This document shows, in pieces, positions 29,929-40,102 of a DNA stretch of 64,000 nt; within the stretch, counting starts at the first letter, position 1; the number at the start of each line of letters is the position of its first letter. A model generated the notes under the pieces. That model saw only the letters and a list, made by a program, of their open reading frames with translations. It did not search any database and was not told the origin of the DNA. The stretch is from positions 1-64,000 of the forward strand of contig CAUJNA010001251.1 in the NCBI GenBank assembly GCA_963377175.1, read 5' to 3'. The translations under genes and the position numbers were made by a program. The DNA comes from Effrenium voratum (lineage: Eukaryota; Sar; Dinophyceae; Suessiales; Symbiodiniaceae).

Positions 29929-30952
29929 CACATGTGGCCATTGGCGACAGACCCTTCACAAACCCGCCTCGCTGGTTGGTTCACTGGCTTTTCAGCTAGA
30001 AAGCTGCCCAATAGAAGGGGCTAAATAATTACTAGCAGTTCACTCCTATAATCATGACGAGTTTCGGTTTGAACCGACTCCATAACCCCATTCTTATCGT
30101 GCCGGCCTGTTTTTCGTAGAGAGGTTAATGACATGTCCTAAAGCTTCAACTTCCAACCTGACACAGCGACTCGTCCGACCGCGAGGCGTTTGGGCCCTGG
30201 CGCGTGAGCCCACAGGAGGTGGGCTTTGCAGCGGCCGCCGCTGGGCGGCAACCGGGTGGGGGAACCGCGGAAGCAGTGGCGCAAGAATCTGCCCATGTGG
30301 GTCGTCCAAAGGACATCTAGGGAATCGCAAATGTCATCTAGATGCGAGTAAGTACATCTATCACCATTGTGGGCAAATCTCCCATTCCACATGTACTTAC
30401 CCACACAAAGGGACTGTGACATCTACTGACATGTTTTTGGCTTGCATTGAACACAAGCTTGATCGCTTAGTTGAACACGCCATTTTGACAAAATACTTTG
30501 ATATCATTTTGCAACACACATCATACTTGACACCTTTTTTTTGACACCCTATTTTGACACCACTTTGCCACCTTGTTTGTGAAACGCTATTGCGGCCTTA
30601 TTTTGACACCTGTTTTTGACGCCCCGTTTTGCAGCTAATTTCAACACCTTGTGACATGTTTGTTCTTTTCACCTCATTTTGAGACCGCCTTTTGATGCCC
30701 AATTTTTGACACTCCGTTTTGACACCATTCTGACACTATATTTTGTATTTTGACATCCCTGTCTTTTCGCGCCGACCGACAGGTGACCGTTGTTTTGTTT
30801 GCAGCATCATGTTGAGGCTAGGCATGTCCACGTCCAAGCCGCCGAAGTCACCAGGCCTCGAGGGCCATTCATGAACGTTGACCCACTTTGCTTAGATTCG
30901 CGCTTCGTCAGACATTGTGTAGTGGTCGCAAGAGCGGCTGCACCCCTTCCTT
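29929..30952. other. Non-coding stretch with TTTTGACACC repeats
   Basis: 30530-30765 carries about 15 diverged TTTTGACACC words spaced 10-25 bases apart. A GC-rich part at 30170-30290 has ORFs in several frames but no PPR wording I trust. Confidence 0.6.
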
Positions 30953-31039
30953 TGTTGTGGACCGATGAATCAAGATGGCCACTGCGTTTTGGAGCAGTGT
31001 CCTTGGTGTGGGTTCTACGAGCTTGCTGGGATTACTAGG
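30953..31039 (+). CDS. Cysteine-rich candidate exon
   Basis: The frame reads CCGPMNQDGHCVLEQCPWCG, then FYELAGITR. It places C-C...H-C...C-x-x-C in a spacing that could bind zinc. It ends at AG|GTGATG, where a donor is possible; otherwise TGA follows at 31040. The upstream edge is unknown. It may be part of a retroposed or mobile-element protein. Confidence 0.35.
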
Positions 31040-31041
31040 TG

Positions 31042-31188
31042 ATGCCGGTTGCAAAGGAAGATGTTGAGGAGGCCGGCTGGGACTCCGAATGTGAATTTGA
31101 TTTGAAGTTTGCTCATTGTCAGCAAGAGACAGGCAAGCAGTTGCGGCACTTCGTCGTCTACCACAAAAAAATAAATAGGAAAAAATAA
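31042..31188 (+). CDS. Small ORF (48 aa) followed by an A-rich tail
   Basis: ATG-initiated, reading MPVAKEDVEEAGWDSECEFD, then LKFAHCQQETGKQLRHFVVY, then a basic end NRKK and TAA. Composition is very protein-like for its size. The stop sits inside AAATAGGAAAAAATAAAAAAT, like a retroposed 3' end. It lies right after the cysteine-rich frame, shifted by one base, so the two may be one broken or spliced gene. Function is unknown. Confidence 0.45.
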   Translation: MPVAKEDVEEAGWDSECEFDLKFAHCQQETGKQLRHFVVYHKKINRKK

Positions 31189-31285
31189 AAAATAAGGTTA
31201 TGTTAAAGAGTAAAAAATGACAATATTGTTATGTTAAAGAAAATACAACACAAAAGCTATTGTTATGTTGAAGAACAATACGAAA
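31165..31285. repeat. AT-rich island with GTTATGTTAAAGA repeats
   Basis: At least three copies of TTATGTT(A/G)AAGA within 80 bases, in a stretch much more AT-rich than the rest of the window. Confidence 0.7.
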
Positions 31286-31942
31286 ATGGCACGCACAAAC
31301 ACTTTCGTGCGTGGAGGGGCGGCGTGCGCTTCACCTACGTTGCCATGACGATCACAACCGTCTTTGACGTAGGTTGTAAATATAAAAGTCAGCGGCCTTC
31401 CACTCTCTCGAGCTCCCCACAGTTTTGCGAGAGGGGCGGTGTGAAGAAACGTGGAGCCCTGCCTCAGCCTGGCCAAAATGTCGGACTTGCGCTGTAAACA
31501 AGAAAATCAACATGTGTGTTTCTGGGATACGCATGTCTAGCCGCTCATGGAAGCACAGTGTCTATATTGTGTACAGCCTTTATTGAATAATTGACGGTAA
31601 AAGCTGGTCGTCATCCCTTTATCAGCTATCTTTCTCATGTTTGTTGAGCTCCTTATCGCCTCGTATATCCTGTCTTTACTATACTCTCTGTACCTTTGGA
31701 CTGGCAAGTAACACGTGAATTCAGGAAAGAAGGACAGTGGAAGAATAGCGGTTTCCAGACATAAAGTTAGCAGTTTCCAGACGGAAAGTGTTGGTAGCTC
31801 GGACTAGGAAACGAATCCCTAACTGCAGCTTGTTCTTCTTCTCATCTCTATATGTGTTTTTTCCTTCCAGATTGCCACGCAGTGTCATTGTGGATGCACA
31901 CACGCACCATAGGGCATGATGTGTTGCGTTCCTCTGCCCAAG

Positions 31943-32069
31943 GCTGAGCCACGAGCAAGCGAGCGGCCCGAATTGCGTATGCGCTTGCTGGACCTTGCGC
32001 GCAGCGCGTCGTTCAACTTGATTTTTCTGCGCTCGCTGGCCGGGGCTGTTCACTTCTGGCAGCGTGCAG
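31943..32069 (+). CDS. PPR-type exon 14
   Basis: After GCCCAAG the frame reads ELRMRLLDLARSAS, then FNLIFLRSLAGAVHFW, and ends Q-R-A with one base over before GTTTCG. It gives helix B of one unit and helix A plus the W turn of the next, without A-C-E-K. Phase joins correctly to exon 15. Confidence 0.65.
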
Positions 32070-32129
32070 GTTTCGCGCAATCTTCACTGTGCGTCGCTTG
32101 CGACCTATTCTTACGGTTTCGTTTTTCAG
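32070..32129 (+). other. 60-base intron
   Basis: It runs from GTTTCG to CGTTTTTCAG and restores frame between exons 14 and 15 (phase 1). It is much shorter than the other introns of the window. Reading straight through also stays open, so retention would not break the frame. Confidence 0.5.
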
Positions 32130-32242
32130 CCATCCCAACTGCGTGGCCGTCGCCCCGTCGCCCACCCAGCGGACCAACCGAGACCAGCGCCTGCGAGAAG
32201 GCCAAGGAGTGGTGCCAGGCGCTGTGTCTGGCGCCTCGCTCG
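32130..32242 (+). CDS. PPR-type exon 15
   Basis: It begins after TTTTTCAG. The frame gives a proline-rich stretch (PSPRRPPSGP), then ETSACEKAKEWCQALCL, then APRS before GTGGGC. The proline-rich insert before the PPR core is unusual; another frame of the same bases reads PNCVAVAPS, which looks like a lost helix A. Confidence 0.7.
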
Positions 32243-33248
32243 GGTGGGCCCGGCTTTGGGGCCCGGCGGTTTTTTGGGCAGGGCGTTACACACATAGTCA
32301 GAGGGTTTTTTTGAACAGGGTTTGGCAATTTTTCCAAAATTTCCAGATTTTTACGAGGGCCAGGGTCGCTTGGGAATATCGGTTGGTGTAACGTTTCTCT
32401 GAGGTTGGAGGTTTGAACTTTTGTTTGGCTGCAGGGACTTGACAGTTTTGACAGTGTGCGAGAGAAACTCTTGTTTGTTTTTGGTTTCTTGGCTTTTCGG
32501 AGAAAAAGCGACCAGATTCGAAGAAAACTTCAAGCTGCTCTTGGGGCCGTTCCTTTTGGTGATCTTTTGAAGGTTTTGAGGGAGGTCAAGGAAAGCTGCC
32601 CATAGTGTTTGTGCGGTTCTATTTTCATTTGCCCGGGAAATTGGAACATGCAGGCAGTGGTGGGGGAAGTTATTCTCAGGGCTGTCAGTTTTTCCTTCGA
32701 CGCTTTTCCTGGCTGTAAATGGGGCTCGGGGCATCCAGGCTTGCCTTGGTCATTCCCTTGGAATGTTAGAACGGGCAGCTCCCAGCTGGAAATGGGCGAG
32801 CGTGACATGTGCCAAATGTGGGCACTGCGCGCGTATGTGCTTTTTGCATGAGGCCACGCACGAAGAAAAGAGAGCCAAGGGAAAACGCAGCAAACGCAGC
32901 AAGAGAAGACGCGGAAGACAGGGACTGAGACGAAGCGGGAGAAACAGAGAAGAGAACACAAGTAGAAAGACGAGAGAGAAACATTTAGGAGTGGAGGAAG
33001 GTAGACCAAGAAGATGCCAGCGAGAAATCAGATCGGATGCACAGGTTTTCTTGTAGCAGGGTTGCTCCAAACCTCAAACCTGTAAACAATCCACAAGGCT
33101 AGAAAGTAGGTTTAAGTTGCGCCCAGGGGCCAACCTTGTTTCGCCTGTCTCGGCCTGTGAACAAATGGGTTTGTCCTTTTCTTTTGCGAGGCTTGGCACC
33201 CAGATGAGGACACCGATCTGTTTGTTGGGTCCCCTGACCTCACTCGAG
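32243..33248. other. Intron without supported exon
   Basis: An arginine/lysine-rich ORF at 32763-33056 comes from purine-rich DNA (AGAGAAG words) and is not protein-like beyond that. Confidence 0.4.
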
Positions 33249-33332
33249 GTCATGCGCATGCACGCCTGCGGCTTCGAGCCGTACGTGTACAGCGTGAACG
33301 CTGCGCTGAGCTCTCTGGAGAAGGCCGAGCTG
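33249..33332 (+). CDS. PPR-type exon 16
   Basis: It is exactly 28 codons from CACTCGAG to GTTGGG: VMRMHACGFEPYVYSVNAA, then LSSLEKAEL. It has M-R-x-x-x-x-G-x-E-P-x-V-x-S-x-N-A-A, then L-E-K, and is among the clearest of the series. Confidence 0.8.
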
Positions 33333-33883
33333 GTTGGGTTTGGTGTCCCTAACCAGCAATGGCACCCTTTGCTTCGGGGCTGGATGCCCTCTTAAACTGG
33401 AGCCCCCAAATCAAAACGTAGGGGTTGTTGATTTGGCACCATTAGGTCAGGTTTCGGCATCCTGGTCAGTTAGAGCCACATCTCACTCAAAATGACAGCA
33501 TGTGCCATCCAAAGGAGATGTTCCAAGATGGAAAAATGCAACAGCCCGAGTGGCATTCGCCTCTTTTGCAATTTGAAGGGTAAATCCTACTGAAGGGGGG
33601 GGGGGGGCGAGAGTTAGCAACTGAAATCAAGTCTGGGTCATTGTTCAGTTTCTGCCACCTTCAGTTTAGAAAAGTCACAAGCGTTCACAGATCCTGGTGG
33701 GAGCTGCAGGGTTGACTGCGACACAAAGCCCTTTCGAGTCCTTGGAGCCAAATCCTTTCCCCCAACAACATTCCTTCTGATTGACCTGGAAAAGGCCCCC
33801 AAAGGAAATCCCCTAAATACCATGTTGGCTTGGCTTGGGGCTGGCCCAGTGAATCTGAGTGCAACTCCGTCGAGCGCTTTCAG

Positions 33884-34015
33884 CGCAGCGCAGCGGAGGC
33901 GGCGGAGTGGGCGCGGGCGCTGCAGCTGCTGTCTGCGCTGAGAAGTTGGCGCCTGGGGGCCACAGCCACCAGCTGCAGCGCGCTGGTCTCGGCCCCTCTT
34001 TCGCGAGCGAAGCAG
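33884..34015 (+). CDS. PPR-type exon 17
   Basis: After GCGCTTTCAG the frame reads AAEAAEWARALQLLSAL, then RSWRLGATATSCSALVSA. It spans a helix B and the next helix A. The 3' edge lies somewhere between 33983 and 34020. Confidence 0.8.
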
Positions 34016-34296
34016 ATGTCATGGACGGCTTTCCACCTCAACGGGACTCCTTGGCATGACAAATGGCCCAAACACAAGCAGATGACTTGACCCACGGTAA
34101 GGATTGATCCTCACTACGTCTTGGGTGGTTACCCTTCAATTTATCTTCGAACACCACCTTAAAGGGTACCAGCTCTAATTGTGTGTGCTTTTTCGGAGTC
34201 ACCCTTTGCAGTCACGGAACACCCCAAAACATTTTGGGGTTTTCCTTTAGTTCCCCAACCTTTGACGCATCCCCGATGCATTTTTTCATCTTTGAG

Positions 34297-34380
34297 GCCT
34301 GCGAGAAGGCGCGGCAGCTGGCGCCGGCGCTGGCGCTGCTGCGCGAGAGCCGGGAGAAGCCTAGGGAGCTGCCGAGCCCT
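34297..34380 (+). CDS. PPR-type exon 18
   Basis: After ATCTTTGAG the frame reads ACEKARQLAPALALLRES, then REKPRELPSP. It has a canonical A-C-E-K-x-x-x-x-x-x-A-L-A-L-L. A TTTTGACA word cluster (34500) follows in the intron. Confidence 0.8.
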
Positions 34381-34836
34381 GGGGCGGGGCTGGGGTGGGG
34401 GTGGGGTTCGGGTGGGTTGCACTGGTTGCGGGGTGTCCAGGGTGTGCGGAAGGGCCTTTTTAGGGCGTTGCTTCACATGAGATCATCGTTTGATCACTTT
34501 TTTGAACACGTCATTTTGACATTTCACATGTTTTGTTCAGTGAAAGTGTGCAAAACCGGCATTTGTCGGTGGTGGCAACAGTCGAGGCGTGAGGACAACC
34601 CTGGTTAGCAAGTGGTCCGTTACCCCACGGATTAATCAGTGGCCAACTCACTTCCGACACATCGAAGGCACACCACCAAACCTGCTTCTTGTCCGGGTTG
34701 GGGAAGGCGCAAAGCCATCCGCCAATTGCCGCCCTTGTCGGAGACTCCCCAGCGTCACTCTGTCACCCAAGTGGGTTGTGTGGCAACTTAAATATCAGGG
34801 TGATTTTTTAAAGCTGTGTTGGTCATCCAAGTGAGG

Positions 34837-34851
34837 GGAGGTTCAAACTCC
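34837..34851 (+). other. T-arm-like hairpin
   Basis: GGAG-GTTCAAA-CTCC, a 4-bp stem with a 7-base loop carrying a B-box-like word. No tRNA context. Confidence 0.35.
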
Positions 34852-35085
34852 TAGCAAAAGGGGTTGAACTTGTTCCGAGACCCCCTGTTGTTGTGTTTGT
34901 TTGGTCCCGTTCCCCGAACAACCACCATAGCTTGCGCTCAGAGCCATTACTTCTTTTCGAGTTTGGTGCTGCAGAGGGTGGGGGGTGGTGGGAAGGAGGG
35001 AGAGGGGTGTTGCTGTCAGGGATTTTAGGGTCAGAAGATTCGAAGGTTTGCATCATCCCAGACACACACACACAAACCTACATAT

Positions 35086-35154
35086 TTTTATTTCTTTATA
35101 TATGTATGTATGTATGTATATATATATATATATTCATATATATATATATATATT
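35086..35154. repeat. (TATG)n/(TA)n tract
   Basis: TATGTATG units followed by TA runs, about 80 bases upstream of PPR exon 19. Confidence 0.9.
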
Positions 35155-35232
35155 GCTGTGCAGCAGAACTTAGGCTAGAGCAAGAGTTTTTGAGAGCTTT
35201 TACCAACTTGTTTTCCGTTTTACCTTTGGGAG

Positions 35233-35321
35233 GTCATCGCCTACAACGCGGTGCTGGTGATTTGCCGTGCCTTGGGCGAGTGGCAGCTGGCGCTGTGGTT
35301 GCTCGCTACCTTGGCGCCTTG
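35233..35321 (+). CDS. PPR-type exon 19
   Basis: After ACCTTTGGGAG the frame reads VIAYNAVLVICRALGEW, then QLALWLLATLAP, and meets a perfect donor GTGAGG. It has Y-N-A-x-L helix A, G-E-W turn, and helix B with L-A-L-x-L-L. It is the last clear member of the series. Confidence 0.8.
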
Positions 35322-36227
35322 GTGAGGGCGACCCCCCCCCCCTTTCTGGACCGGTTGGGTGTGCCTGGTTTTTGAACGAATAATACCTGCTTAGCTTGCT
35401 TTACAGGAAACCCAAACGAAACCAGGACTGCTTTTGGCGTGCTTGTATTTCGGCACATGCCCAGTTATTGTGGATCCCCAAGTACTAGCAGCTAATTACA
35501 ATGAATTTTTATGATGACGCGATTTTTTGTTCAAAAGTACCCCGCAACTCCGTTCTAATTACTTGGCCCCTTCCCTTGTGAAGCGTTCACCTGTGTGGCT
35601 CCATACTTGGGATCCCATCCCCGAGATTGATCTGGGATGCACCTCAGAGCTTGTTTTGATGGTCAAGGTTGTTGCGATTTGGGGTCAGGTCTTTGGGTTT
35701 CCCTTTCATATCGACCTTGGATTAGTGCCGCCTGGCGGCGGTCCCCTCTTAAATGGGACACCTTGCAATCAACCAGCAGTTCTGAATCCTGGGTGCTCGA
35801 TCTGACTTGGCTTCCAATCAGCTGAGGTAGAAACTGTTTGGCTCCAATTCCTTTCAGAGGCACCCCCTTTTTCTGGAGGCTCCTAAGCCGCGTTGCGAAT
35901 CTCACCAAACGGAGGTTCCGCCCCCACGCACTTTTGACGCCCTCAAAAGGTGGCACGTATCGGCGGCGCCAGGGCCATCTTTTTGACAATCCCTCGCTCC
36001 ACAAATCCAAGGGAAACTCGGACAGTCGATCTGTGTGACAACCCCAATAGGGTCGATTGCTCCGAAGCCACAATGCCAGTTAATAGGCTGTATGGACAAA
36101 ATCTACGTCGCACCAGTTGGGATACATGAAGCTCTATAAATACTGGTTGACAAACCACCAATTCCAACTGGGACGAAGTGGAGTTTGTCCATTGCCAGAA
36201 AATATAAGCTTATGGCAATGTGCGGTT

Positions 36228-36313
36228 GTCTCAAAATAGGAATCGGACCCCCCCCCAAATGGGTAGTGTTCCTTTAAACCAGCCCCGAAACGGGTACCCT
36301 CAAAAAAAGACAC
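36228..36313 (+). mobile_element. Element B copy
   Basis: TTGTCTCAAAATAGGAATCGG then CCCCCCCCAAATGGGTAG at the start; CGAAACGGGTACCCTC then AAAAAAAGACAC at the end. The ends are complementary (GTGTC/GACAC type). Confidence 0.6.
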
Positions 36314-36600
36314 AGTCATATGTCGCAAAACAAGACAAAACAATGCCCTGAAAGAGGGTGCTTGCAAAATAGACCCAAGGTGTCCATCGTGCATTCTTGC
36401 GCCCAACAAAAACATGCAGCATCCCTTCAATGGGTAGGTGGCTCGAGTCTGGGACTTGGACCTGAGGAGTCAGCGCCCAGCCCGGTGACGCTGGAGCCGG
36501 CAGCGGGGGTTCTGGAGCCTGGAGCCCAAGAGTGACCGGGTAAACCAATGTGTATAAGGGGTATGCAGGCGGTGCATAAGGGGTATACACATGTATTATT

Positions 36601-36775
36601 TGCAATCAATACAACTATGCATATATGTATATAAATATATATGTATATATGTATAGACACAGGTTTGTATATACATGTATATACACATATGTATATATAT
36701 ATATATATACACACATACGTATATACATATACATATACGTGTACATATACATGTATACATATTTGTATATGTTGA
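36601..36775. repeat. (TA/TG/CA)n tract
   Basis: It mixes ATATGTAT, ATACACAT and TATATA units. Minus-strand ORFs rich in Y, I, C and V here are artefacts. Confidence 0.9.
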
Positions 36776-37862
36776 ATAATCATGGATAGTCTCTGCTGAA
36801 TTGGGAAGGACATAGCAGGGGCACACCGAACATTACCCACACCTGCCAGCTATCAAACAAGCAGTGTCCGCAGCTCAGATCCAACCTATGCAGCTATGTA
36901 CCCGTGATACCTCCCCATGATTTCGCTCCCCTGGAACCTCCCCCATTGAACCCCCCCCCCCCCACCCTGTGTGGTGTGGCCTGATGTTCAGCTGCGCCTG
37001 GTTTTGTGTTGGTGTTTGAAGTGTTTTGAGTTGGGGTCAAATTTCGAAGGTGTTAGCCAGTTCAATCAGGCATGCCATGAATTATTAAACTATCAGATGG
37101 GCCCCTGTCGATTTTTCGCTTTCTAGCCAAGAATGCAGAGCTGGAAGCAGCCTCGCTCCAGTCATGGAAGCCGACAGCGGAAAATTGTGCAATTCGGTGA
37201 TTGGAAACAGCTTCACCTCTCTGAGGGTTTTCTGAAACGTAGTTTTCCGTACATGAAACCTCTACAAGGCCGGGGAGGGGGGGGGGGACATGGTGATTTT
37301 GCTTGCTCGGTGCTTAGGTCCCGGCAGAGGCCAAAGTTCCTGCCCAGGCGGATGGGGCATTTGTCGAATGGGTCGAGCGATACGATTGCAAGTCATGTAC
37401 GGCTTGGACAGACTCACCAAATTGCTATTACTCAACAAAGTTGGGGACAATGAATATTGATTCCTTTTGAAATCTAGGAGCATGATCTCTTCAGCTCCAA
37501 CTCCGTTGGAGTTCGGGTTGGTTTTCCAGGGCTTTTTCGGGGTTCTTTTCGACCATGCTTGACAACAGGTACAAGTGCCCCAGCGACAGGGGCACCGACG
37601 GCGGCCTTTTCGATTCATGGCTCCTTTTCGCTGGTTCTTGGCCGTTGATTTCAGGACATCTGTGAGTTCCTTGACCTTTCTCGGACGGCTTGCTCCTTTT
37701 CTCTCGATGTGTTCAAACTCCCAAGCCTGCAGCAATCATCCCCAAGCTTTTTGAACTAGAAGGTCTGGAGAAAGATGTGCCAACTCCAAGATGTCAGCAA
37801 GCTTTTTGACTTCGAGTTGAAATGTGCCAGCTCCAACAAGATTCAACAGGTTGGGGATCAAC

Positions 37863-38050
37863 AGGTTGGGGATGGTGATGTCTGCGGCCCGTTCCGCCAG
37901 GCTGCTGCAGAGGAGCGACCTCCTGGCGCAAGTTGCGCTCTCGCGGCGCGTGAGAGTGCGCGTTTCGCCCGCCGCCCGCCGCCCGCCGCCCGCCGCCCGC
38001 CGCGCCGGCGGGCGGCGGGCGGCGCTGGAGGATCTCCGGAGCAAAAATGA
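37863..38050 (+). CDS. Candidate exon containing a GCC-repeat palindrome
   Basis: The frame reads MSAARSARLLQRSDLLAQVA, then LSRR, then an R/P/A-rich stretch over the CCCGCCG repeat (37968-38030), then AALEDLRSKNE before GTTTGC. A donor GTGAGA after LSRR (37949) would skip the repeat. It is possibly a divergent PPR unit or the start of the next protein. Confidence 0.45.
37968..38030. repeat. CCCGCCG repeat with its inverted copy
   Basis: Five CCCGCCG-type units followed by CGCGCCGGCGGGCGGCGGGC form a long GC-only hairpin. Confidence 0.85.
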
Positions 38051-38183
38051 GGTTTGCGTTTGCTGGTGGTGGGGAGTGGTTGCGGAGCTAGGGCTATCCC
38101 AATTTGGCTTTGAATTTGGAGCTACCATTGGAACAAAACTCGACTAAATATGGGCAGGGTCGAAATTAAAAAATACACCAGCA

Positions 38184-38270
38184 TATGGACCGCAGGTTTT
38201 GGTCCGCAGAGTTCCATTTCCAGGGTGCCAAATTTTGGGGTTACCCTATTGTTGACCCACGCCCGTTTGG
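38184..38270 (-). mobile_element. Element A2, inverted copy
   Basis: It reads GGACCGCAGGTTTTGGTCCG and later GGGGTTACCCTATTGTTGAC then CCACGCCCG on +, the reverse complement of the order at 21211. Confidence 0.75.
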
Positions 38271-38736
38271 GTCTCTTTTGATCTCATTTTCCACAAGGTT
38301 ATGGTTGCCGGCATGGTTTTGGCTGGCCATTCATCTGGGCCTGGTTGCCCCTACTTCTTTGTCCTCAGAAAGTTGCCTTTAGCTCAGGTCGATTTTCCAG
38401 GCTTTCGGGGAGCATTCTCCAGGTTGCCAGCACTTCTTCATGGTTTTTAGCTGTGAGCCGCGGAAAGTCATCGGCTGAACGGAGATTTCTGCATGGGTGC
38501 GTAGTTTTTGAGGCTCACCCTGTGGGTGAAGCCCCATTTCAGAGGATTGGAGACAAGGCCACATGTTTGATTTCAAATGTTCCCTTTGCCGAAACCGAAA
38601 GAAAGTCAGGAGCTGAAGACTATGTAGCTGACCCCCCCCAGATTCACATAGAAAGTGATCCCTTTGCGTTAAACAAAAACAGGAGAGAGTGGCGTTTGAA
38701 GGGGTTCAAAAAGGCCAACCTTCGGCGCCGCGCCAG

Positions 38737-38799
38737 GGCTTGTTCCTTGGCGGAGTGTCCTCCTGGCAGCGGCTGGGGCGCATCTACAAGGCCGATGGG
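38737..38799 (+). CDS. Candidate 21-codon exon
   Basis: From GCGCCAG to GTGTGC the frame reads GLFLGGVSSWQRLGRIYK then A-D-G. Length is divisible by three. No family is recognised. Confidence 0.45.
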
Positions 38800-39402
38800 G
38801 TGTGCTTAAGCCTTAAGCATCGGCGGTATACCCTCCCACCAACTAACATGGAAGTGCAAACAGGCCCCTTCCAACAGGAAAGTAGTCGTTTTGCAGGGGT
38901 CTGTGCACTAACCCATGTTAGCCGGTGGGAGGGTATCGGATCGGCGTGCAGGCACCTTTGGCATGGCCTCACTTGCAAGAACTCGGCAGCTAAGGGAACT
39001 TGAGCCAAGAACCGTTGGACCGCGCCAGTTGTAAACGCACGTTGGACATGCCAAAAAGCACCCCAGGCGCAGCTTACAACAACTTGAAGCTCTCAATGCA
39101 CAAGCGGAACCATTGTACCTTTAGATAGGCGAGGAATAGAGATGGAACCGAATGTCTTTCAAGCTCATCACTCCACACTTAAGAGAGGGACAATGCATGA
39201 GTGAGTTATCTCTTTCCCTTTCTATCACTCCTCTCTCCCATTCCTCTGTCTATCCATTTATTTGGATAAGAAGACGCACACAGAGAGAATGGACAGATAC
39301 GGCAACGAGGGGCATGGATGGACTCCTCTTTACTGGCACGTCTCCCGTCTCATCTCCTCACCACCAATCCCCAACTCAAGGTGGGATGGGAAATGATAGA
39401 AG
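38800..39402. other. No supported gene; one short inverted repeat
   Basis: CCCTCCCACCAACTAACATGG (38829) is inverted near 38919 (CCATGTTAGCCGGTGGGAGG), about 110 bases apart, so this is another small hairpin element. A CTCTTTCCC/TCTCTC stretch lies near 39210. Confidence 0.5.
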
Positions 39403-39504
39403 GCCGTGGCTCAAAAAACTGGTACCAAAATCGAACCCTGGTAAGTGGAAACATGGACCAAAACCTGCGGTTTGCCCCTCTGTTTAATTTTGAGCCACAC
39501 CCAG
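39403..39504 (+). mobile_element. Element A2 copy 5
   Basis: CCGTGGCTCAAAA start, CCCTGGTAAGTGGAAAC and GACCAAAACCTGCGG core, TTTTGAGCCACACCCAG end. The end contains a CCCAG that could act as an acceptor. Confidence 0.75.
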
Positions 39505-39558
39505 AAAGCGACGGGATATGATGGAGGGTTCAGAGAGCTGGCCGTTTCCTTCTTCCCT

Positions 39559-39697
39559 CATGCTCAGGGTTGTGGGATCAAGGGGTTTTTCCCCACTTCT
39601 GTGATACAAGGGAATCCCCCTTTCTACGAACAGTAGTCTTTGGAAAGCCCACTCCGTTGTATCACAGAACTGGTCATTCCCCACAGCCCTGCTCATG
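39559..39697. mobile_element. Hairpin element, about 140 bp
   Basis: CATGCTCAGGGTTGTGGG at 39559 is complementary to CCCCACAGCCCTGCTCATG at 39679. Inside, TCTGTGATACAA pairs with TTGTATCACAGA. It is nearly palindromic over its whole length. Confidence 0.75.
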
Positions 39698-39852
39698 CTC
39701 GTTAAATCTTTTTCCGCTCTTCCATCTGGTTTACTCGATGCCTTTGGGAGCAAGTCCATGAGACAAGAAATTGAGAGGGGAAGAGGGCCCAACAATAAAG
39801 TTCACTCATATCTCTGGATGTGCAAAATCCATTTTGCACCACTTGGAATCTG

Positions 39853-39940
39853 TGGTGGAAACCATGCCCTTGGTCGGTATTTACAGGGGAATCATCCTTC
39901 CAGGGTTTCTGAATGGTGGATCGAAGTGGATTTCGTCCAT
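39853..39940 (+). mobile_element. Dispersed element E, copy 1
   Basis: GGTGGAAACCATGCCC..GGTCGGTATTTACAGGGGAA..GGATTTCGTCCAT matches 40371-40450 in reverse orientation. Confidence 0.7.
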
Positions 39941-40067
39941 ACATCATCCCATCAGCTCCTTCCTTTTAGAATCTCATTTACATGCCGGCGATGGCCGTCT
40001 CTTAATGATGGATGGCTTCCGTCGAATTACTCCGGGTCGGGAAGCGCTTCACCTCTGTCCAGGCGAA

Positions 40068-40102
40068 GGATATATATATATATGTATATATATATATATT
40101 AT
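40068..40102. repeat. (TA)n tract
   Basis: It lies between the two copies of element E. Confidence 0.9.

Larger units (their letters stand above)
35322..37862. other. 2.5 kb without a supported exon
   Basis: It holds element B at 36228-36313, a long TATA/TATG tract at 36601-36775 and poly-C at 36950-36962. Open frames at 35527-36073 exist on both strands and I do not trust them. Confidence 0.45.
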
